64,000 bases of DNA from DAHUXD01 sp963805495 (GTDB taxonomy: Bacteria > Acidobacteriota > Thermoanaerobaculia > UBA5066 > Gp7-AA6), in assembly GCA_963805495.1 (NCBI GenBank), contig CAWDUQ010000002.1, forward strand, positions 1,674,001 to 1,738,000. Reading direction: 5' to 3'. The first letter of the stretch is position 1; each line of letters begins with the position of its first letter. The notes under the pieces were generated by a model. It did not search any database, was not told the origin of the DNA, and worked only from the letters and a program-made list of their open reading frames with translations. Below, piece after piece: positions 59,441 to 64,000 of the stretch. The position numbers and the translations under genes were made by a program.

Positions 59441-61243
59441 TCAGAACCCGGGCGGGCGCTCCCCCGCGACGCCCGAGGCTTTCTCGAGGGCGACCGCCGC
59501 GGTCGCGATCGTCCCCTCGTCGAACATCCGCCCGATGAACGAGACCCCGTGGGGAACGCGCCGAGGCTTCGCGAAGGTCGGCATCGGGTTCTTCGGGTCC
59601 GGTGCCCAGTCGCTGCGCGCCTGAGTGACCTGGAGGAAACCCGTGCGCAGCACGATCGCGGGGTGGCCCGTGAAGTTCGTGATCGTCAGGATCTCGTCGC
59701 GCAGCGGCGGCGAGAGCAGGAGGTCGACCTCCCGGAAGATCTTCTCCATCTCCTGCGCGACCTTGCGGCGCATGCGGTCCGCCTGAACATAGTCGACCGC
59801 CGACAGGAAGCGGGCCTGACGGAAGACGTTGGGCCAGGCGTCGGGGACCTGGGCCTTCAACTCGTCGAGACCGTTCGAAAGCGTCAGCTCCTCAAAGGAG
59901 GCGGCCGCCTCGGCGAAGAGGATCGTGTTGAGCGACCCGTACGGCCAGTCCGGCAAGCGGACCTCGACCGGCGTCATGCCGAGCCTGCGGCAGGTTTCCA
60001 GGGCCGCGCGATCCACTTCGGTTGCCGGGCTCTCGTTCATCCAGGCCGCGACATAACCGACCTTGAGACCCTTCACCGGCCCCTTTGCGTCGAAGTCGAG
60101 GTGGCTCGGCACGCTCGAGAGGTCGCCGGGGTCGGGGCCCGTGATCGCCTGGAGAACGAGCATCGCGTCCTCGACGCCGCGCGTCATCGGCCCGAGCTTG
60201 TCGAGCGACCAGCAGAGAGCCATCGCTCCGGTTCGCGGCACCCGGCCGAAGGTCGGCCGCAGGCCGGTCACGCCGCAGCGGACCGCGGGGTCGATGATGG
60301 AGCCGCCGGTCTCGCTGCCGACCGAGAAGCCGACGAGCGCCGCGGCCGTGGCGGCGCCGGGGCCCGCGCTCGAGCCGCCCGAGCCCTCCTCGAGGAGCCA
60401 CGGGTTCATCGTCTGGCCGCCGAACCAGATGTCGTTCAGGGCCAGGGCGCCGAGCGACAGCTTGGCCATGAGGACCGCGCCCGCCTTCTGCAGACGGTCG
60501 ACGACGGCCGAGTCCGCTTCGGGGACCCGGTTGCGATAAGGCTCGGCGCCGTAGGTCGTCCGGATCCCCTTCGTGTCCATGAGGTCCTTCACGCCGAACG
60601 GAATGCCGTGGAGCGGTCCCCGGTACCTGCCCGCCGCGATCTCCGCGTCGGCGCGCCTGGCCTGCGCGAGCGCCGTCTCTGTCGTCAGCGTGATGATGCA
60701 GTGGAGCTTCCCGTCGAAACGCGCCACCCGATCGAGATAGATGCGCGTCAGCCGCTCGGAGGTGAGCGCCCGCGACTTGATCCACTGGCCCTGCGCGGCG
60801 ATCGTGGCGAAGGCGATGTCCTCGTCCTTCTTCGGCAGCGGGCCGGGATCGGCGGCGGTCGCGACGAAACGATCGCGTGTCGGCCCCGGGGCGACGCCCG
60901 GGATCATCGGGTTCCAGAGCGTCGCCGGGACCACGTCGGTCCCGAGGGCGAGCTTGCGCGGACCGGTCCGCCGTTCCATCGTCGAGGCCATCGCGCGCTG
61001 CCAGCTTCCGGCGATCTGCGCCTGCTGCGTCGGGGTGAACTCGACGCGCACGAGCTTCTGCGCCTCGACGACGGTCGCCGTCGTGATGTCGGGACCGACC
61101 GGCGGCGCGGTGCCGAACGCGGGCGGCGTGCCCTCGACCGGCGTGGGGATGGGGTCCGGCGCGGCAACGGCTCTCCGCGCGGCGGCGGCCCCGACGACTC
61201 CGGCGGCGGTGCGGGCGAGAAACTTCCGGCGCGACTGCGACAT
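59441..61243 (-). CDS. Tat-exported amidase (amidase signature family)
   Basis: 600 residues, ATG 61243 behind ACAGGAG with a TAGGAT box upstream. Twin-arginine signal (SRRKFLARTAAGVVGAAAAR). Ser-cisSer-Lys triad: Lys in IPFGVKDLMDTKG, Ser pair in EEGSGGSSAGPGAATAA, and VGFSVGSETGGSI. About 100 residues longer than most family members at the N-terminus. Hydrolyses an unknown amide in the periplasm. Downstream lies the HTH protein. Confidence 0.92.
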   Translation of the reverse strand: MSQSRRKFLARTAAGVVGAAAARRAVAAPDPIPTPVEGTPPAFGTAPPVGPDITTATVVEAQKLVRVEFTPTQQAQIAGSWQRAMASTMERRTGPRKLALGTDVVPATLWNPMIPGVAPGPTRDRFVATAADPGPLPKKDEDIAFATIAAQGQWIKSRALTSERLTRIYLDRVARFDGKLHCIITLTTETALAQARRADAEIAAGRYRGPLHGIPFGVKDLMDTKGIRTTYGAEPYRNRVPEADSAVVDRLQKAGAVLMAKLSLGALALNDIWFGGQTMNPWLLEEGSGGSSAGPGAATAAALVGFSVGSETGGSIIDPAVRCGVTGLRPTFGRVPRTGAMALCWSLDKLGPMTRGVEDAMLVLQAITGPDPGDLSSVPSHLDFDAKGPVKGLKVGYVAAWMNESPATEVDRAALETCRRLGMTPVEVRLPDWPYGSLNTILFAEAAASFEELTLSNGLDELKAQVPDAWPNVFRQARFLSAVDYVQADRMRRKVAQEMEKIFREVDLLLSPPLRDEILTITNFTGHPAIVLRTGFLQVTQARSDWAPDPKNPMPTFAKPRRVPHGVSFIGRMFDEGTIATAAVALEKASGVAGERPPGF

Positions 61244-61300
61244 GGACGTCTCCTGTTTTCGGCAATCCTATGCTCAGCCGACTCCGCCCGCAGGCGGCGG

Positions 61301-61335
61301 CCGGGCCGCCGGCGCAAGAAAGGCCGGCGGCCCGG
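61301..61335. repeat. Perfect GC hairpin in divergent intergenic region
   Basis: CCGGGCCGCCGGC, 9-base loop, GCCGGCGGCCCGG: 13-bp perfect stem between the divergent amidase and hydrolase genes, where no terminator is expected. Confidence 0.6.
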
Positions 61336-61540
61336 GGATCGCCGGCCGAAAGATTCGCAGAAAAGGACCGCTACGGCGATGCTCGAAGCGATAGAGGGTC
61401 GGTCCGGAAAGCCGTCATCTGGTCCCGTCGGGACAGGATCCCCGGGACGATAGACCGGGCCCGCGCCGCAGCCTCGATGCTGATCGGCCTCGCGACCGTC
61501 TTCGCATCGGCGTGATAGAAAATCCCGCGGGAGGAGAGCG

Positions 61541-62371
61541 ATGCCCTTCGTGACCGTCGGAACGGAGAATTCCGGGTCGATCGACCTCTACTACGAAGAC
61601 CACGGTGGCGGAAAACCCGTGGTCCTCGTCCACGGGTGGCCGCTCTCGGGCCGTTCCTGGGAGAAGCAGACGACCGCGCTCCTCGAGGGCGGTTACCGCG
61701 TCGTCACCTACGACCGGAGGGGATTCGGAGAATCGAGCAAGCCGACGGTCGGCTACGACTACGACACGCTGGCCGCCGACCTGAACGCGGTCGTCACCAG
61801 ACTCGACCTGCGCGACGCGGCGCTCGCGGGCTTCTCGATGGGCGGCGGCGAAGTGGCACGGTACATCGGGACCTACGGCTCCGAGCGCGTGCGCAAGGCC
61901 GTGTTCCTCGGCGCGATCCCGCCGTTTCTGCTCAAGACCCCGGACAACCCGTCGGGGGTCGAGCGCGAGGTCTTCGGAGGGATCGAACAGGGCCTCGCCG
62001 CCGACCGACCGGCGTTTCTCGCCGGCTTCCTCCGCAATTTCTACAACGTCGACGTTCTCGGCGGAACGCGCGTCAGCGAGGAGCTCGTCCGGCTGAGCTG
62101 GACGGTCGCCGCCGGGGCCTCGCCCGTCGCCACCCTCGCCTGCGTGTCGGCGTGGTTGACCGACTTCCGCGGGGATCTCGCGAAGATCGACGTGCCCACC
62201 CTCGTCGTCCACGGAGACGCCGACCGCATCGTCCCGCTGGAGATCTCGGGCCGGCGGACGCACGAAGCCGTCCCGGGAAGCCGGCTCGTGGTTCTGAAGG
62301 ACGCTCCCCACGGGTTCATCTGGACCCACGCCGACGAAGCCAATCGCGCGATGCTGGACTTTCTGAATTGA
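61541..62371 (+). CDS. Alpha/beta hydrolase (chloroperoxidase/arylesterase-like)
   Basis: 276 residues, ATG behind GGAGGAG. VVLVHGWPLSGRSWE, YDRRGFGESSKP, nucleophile GFSMGGGEVARYI, Asp in VVHGDADRIVP and His in DAPHGFIWTHADE. This is the cofactor-free chloroperoxidase/arylesterase type; natural substrate unknown. First of three tandem hydrolases, 16 bases before the next. Confidence 0.9.
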   Translation: MPFVTVGTENSGSIDLYYEDHGGGKPVVLVHGWPLSGRSWEKQTTALLEGGYRVVTYDRRGFGESSKPTVGYDYDTLAADLNAVVTRLDLRDAALAGFSMGGGEVARYIGTYGSERVRKAVFLGAIPPFLLKTPDNPSGVEREVFGGIEQGLAADRPAFLAGFLRNFYNVDVLGGTRVSEELVRLSWTVAAGASPVATLACVSAWLTDFRGDLAKIDVPTLVVHGDADRIVPLEISGRRTHEAVPGSRLVVLKDAPHGFIWTHADEANRAMLDFLN

Positions 62372-62387
62372 GAGTGGAGGACGGACG

Positions 62388-63209
62388 ATGAGCACGTTCA
62401 CGACCAGGGACGGAACGCAGATCTACTACAACGACTGGGGCACGGGCCAGCCCGTCGTCTTCAGCCACGGCTGGCCGCTGTCCGCGGACGCTTTCGAGGA
62501 CCAGATGTTCTTCCTGGCCTCGCGGGGCTTCCGCTGCATCGCCCACGACCGGCGCGGACACGGCCGCTCGGGCCAGCCCTGGGACGGCAACGACATGGAT
62601 CACTACGCCGACGACCTCGCCGAGCTCGTCGGGCACCTCGACCTGAAAAATGCGGTCCACGTCGGACACTCGACGGGAGGAGGCGAAGTCGCCCGCTACA
62701 TCGGCCGACACGGCACCAACCGCGTGGCCAGGGCAGTCCTGATCAGTGCCGTCCCGCCCCTCATGCTGAAGACCGCCGCCAACCCGGGGGGCCTGCCGAT
62801 GGAGGCCTTCGATCAGATCCGCGCCGGGGTCGCCGCCGACCGCTCCCAGTTCTGGAAGGACCTGACGCTGCCGTTCTACGGCTACAACCGGCCCGGCGCG
62901 AAGATCTCCCAGGGAATCCGGGATTCCTTCTGGCTCCAGAGCATGATGGCCGGCTTCCCCGCTTCGTACTTCTGCATCAAGGCCTTCTCGGAGACGGACC
63001 TGACGGAAGATCTCAAGAAGTTCGACGTGCCGACGCTCATCCTCCACGGGGACGATGATCAAATCGTGCCGATCGGGGCCTCGGCGATGCTCTCGTCGAA
63101 GATCGTGAAAGGCGCGAAGCTCAAGGTCTATCCGGGCCTCCCGCACGGCATGTGCTCGACGCACAAGGATCGGATCAACGCCGACCTGCTGGACTTCCTG
63201 AAGGCCTGA
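62388..63209 (+). CDS. Alpha/beta hydrolase (chloroperoxidase-like), paralogue
   Basis: 273 residues, ATG behind GGAGG. Same family as the preceding gene: VVFSHGWPLSADAFE, HDRRGHGRSGQPW, nucleophile GHSTGGGEVARYI, ILHGDDDQIVP and GLPHGMCSTHKD. Shared GGGEVARYIG and the lid region (AVPPLMLKT versus AIPPFLLKT) indicate tandem duplication. Same operon. Confidence 0.92.
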   Translation: MSTFTTRDGTQIYYNDWGTGQPVVFSHGWPLSADAFEDQMFFLASRGFRCIAHDRRGHGRSGQPWDGNDMDHYADDLAELVGHLDLKNAVHVGHSTGGGEVARYIGRHGTNRVARAVLISAVPPLMLKTAANPGGLPMEAFDQIRAGVAADRSQFWKDLTLPFYGYNRPGAKISQGIRDSFWLQSMMAGFPASYFCIKAFSETDLTEDLKKFDVPTLILHGDDDQIVPIGASAMLSSKIVKGAKLKVYPGLPHGMCSTHKDRINADLLDFLKA

Positions 63210-63219
63210 GGGGCGAAAA

Positions 63220-64000
63220 ATGAGCCGCTTGAAATTCTCCCGAACCGCGGCGTCGCTCGTCCTCGGCGCCGGCCTGCTCCTGCCGGCCGCGCCGGGTCGC
63301 GGCCAGCCGTCCCCGACGAAGATCGACTCGCGCCGGGCGAAGGCCGACGGCGTCGACTTCCAGTACCTCACGGCGGGTCACGGGCCAGCGCTCGTCCTGC
63401 TCCACGGCTATGCCGAGACGTCGCGGATGTGGAAACCGATCATCCCGCGGCTCGCGGAGCGCTTCACCGTGATCGCGCCGGACCTGCCGGGGATCGGAGA
63501 CTCCTCGATCCCGGTCGACGGCCAGGACATGACGACCGCTGCACGGCGGGTCCACGCGCTCGTCCGCTCCCTCGGTGTCGAGAAGGCGCGCGTCGTCGGA
63601 CACGACATCGGCCTCATGGTGGCCTACGCCTACGCCGCGCAGTTCCCCGCGGAAGTCGAGAAGCTCGTCCTGATGGACGCCTTCCTGCCGGGAGTCGAGG
63701 GCTGGGAGGCCGTCTACGACAATCCGTCGCTGTGGCACTTCCGCTTCAACGGGCCGACGCCCGAGGCCCTGATCCGCGGCCGCGAGCGGACGTACTTCGA
63801 GCACTACTGGAACGACTTCGCCGCCGACCGGAACCACTCGATTCCCGAGTCGGACCGCCGGGCCTACACCGCCGCCTACTCCCGGCCGGGGCGCATGCGG
63901 TCGGGCTGGGCCTACTTCGTCTCGTTTCCGCAGGCGGCGAAGGACTTCGAGATGCTCGCGCGGACCCGATTGGCGATGCCGGTCCTCGTCGTCGGCGGCG
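63220..64000 (+). CDS. Exported epoxide-hydrolase-like protein (3'-truncated by window)
   Basis: ATG 63220, open to the window end (260 codons). Signal peptide (SRTAASLVLGAGLLLPAAPG), then LVLLHGYAETSRMWKPIIPR, APDLPGIGDSS and the nucleophile elbow VVGHDIGLMVAYAYA with Asp instead of Ser, as in epoxide hydrolases and haloacid/haloalkane dehalogenases. Third hydrolase of the tandem set, but a different subfamily and periplasmic. Confidence 0.88.
   Translation, partial: MSRLKFSRTAASLVLGAGLLLPAAPGRGQPSPTKIDSRRAKADGVDFQYLTAGHGPALVLLHGYAETSRMWKPIIPRLAERFTVIAPDLPGIGDSSIPVDGQDMTTAARRVHALVRSLGVEKARVVGHDIGLMVAYAYAAQFPAEVEKLVLMDAFLPGVEGWEAVYDNPSLWHFRFNGPTPEALIRGRERTYFEHYWNDFAADRNHSIPESDRRAYTAAYSRPGRMRSGWAYFVSFPQAAKDFEMLARTRLAMPVLVVGG

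Noticed and set aside
59549..61453. 634-codon frame antisense to the amidase
   Set aside because: The amidase on the minus strand has a full catalytic triad and a Tat signal; the antisense translation is Arg/Asp-rich noise.

Overview
The window is one stretch of a high-GC (about two thirds G+C by eye) Gram-negative chromosome with dense genes and frequent 4-base start/stop overlaps. No mobile element, prophage or CRISPR array is visible. The pilT-pilC-pilS-pilR order, the DUF192 and sortilin-like propeller proteins, beta-helix/SLH proteins, a Tat-exported amidase and the unusual number of hybrid kinases suggest Acidobacteriota (Thermoanaerobaculia-like); Myxococcota is the main alternative. 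This is inference, since no rRNA is present.

Layout. 1-5.7 kb: end of a type IV pilus cluster (pilT, pilC, pilS, pilR) and a DUF192 lipoprotein. 5.7-8.5 kb: an Asp-box propeller protein and galU, which is broken by two 1-base shifts. 8.5-14.7 kb: small exported proteins, FmdB, moeA, a hydrolase and a Lol/MacB-type ABC operon. 14.7-39.5 kb: an accessory/stress region of mostly small proteins (PRC-barrel, ferritin-like, DUF2231, BON, DUF1328, superoxide dismutase, Gly/Gln-rich protein, metallothionein, Ku, LPxTG protein plus sortase, lmo0937-type, hemerythrin, DUF6496, cytochrome c) mixed with very large hybrid histidine kinases and a sigma-54-type response regulator. 39.5-49.5 kb: more two-component genes (one kinase with three frameshifts), a beta-helix/SLH protein and a 1514-residue CheB-CheR-PAS-kinase-receiver fusion. 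49.5-54.4 kb: DUF748, a stand-alone LigD phosphoesterase divergent from topoisomerase IB, tRNA-Sec and a ferritin-like protein. 54.4-64 kb: otsA/otsB, a MarR regulator, a K+ channel, an exported protein, a LuxR-type HTH, an amidase and three tandem alpha/beta hydrolases.

Main observation. From 8.5 to 53.8 kb, 25 sites matching the sigma-54 consensus (TGGCACG-N4-TTGC, at least 8 of 11 bases, with the -24 GG and -12 GC/GA correctly spaced) lie just upstream of genes, most of them the small stress, envelope and DNA-repair genes. They are not seen in front of the pil, moeA, ABC, ots or hydrolase genes. In the middle lies a sigma-54 activator without a DNA-binding domain (26125-27366), co-transcribed with a tiny DHp-like protein and divergent from two multi-receiver hybrid kinases. 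I propose a locally clustered sigma-54 stress regulon, perhaps driven by an activator that works without upstream binding sites. The motif also exposed a hidden 78-residue gene (22670-22906) and settles one start codon (27630).

Caution: six 1-base indels in three genes (galU, the 40.0 kb kinase, the 49.3 kb receiver) sit mostly at short homopolymers and may be assembly errors.
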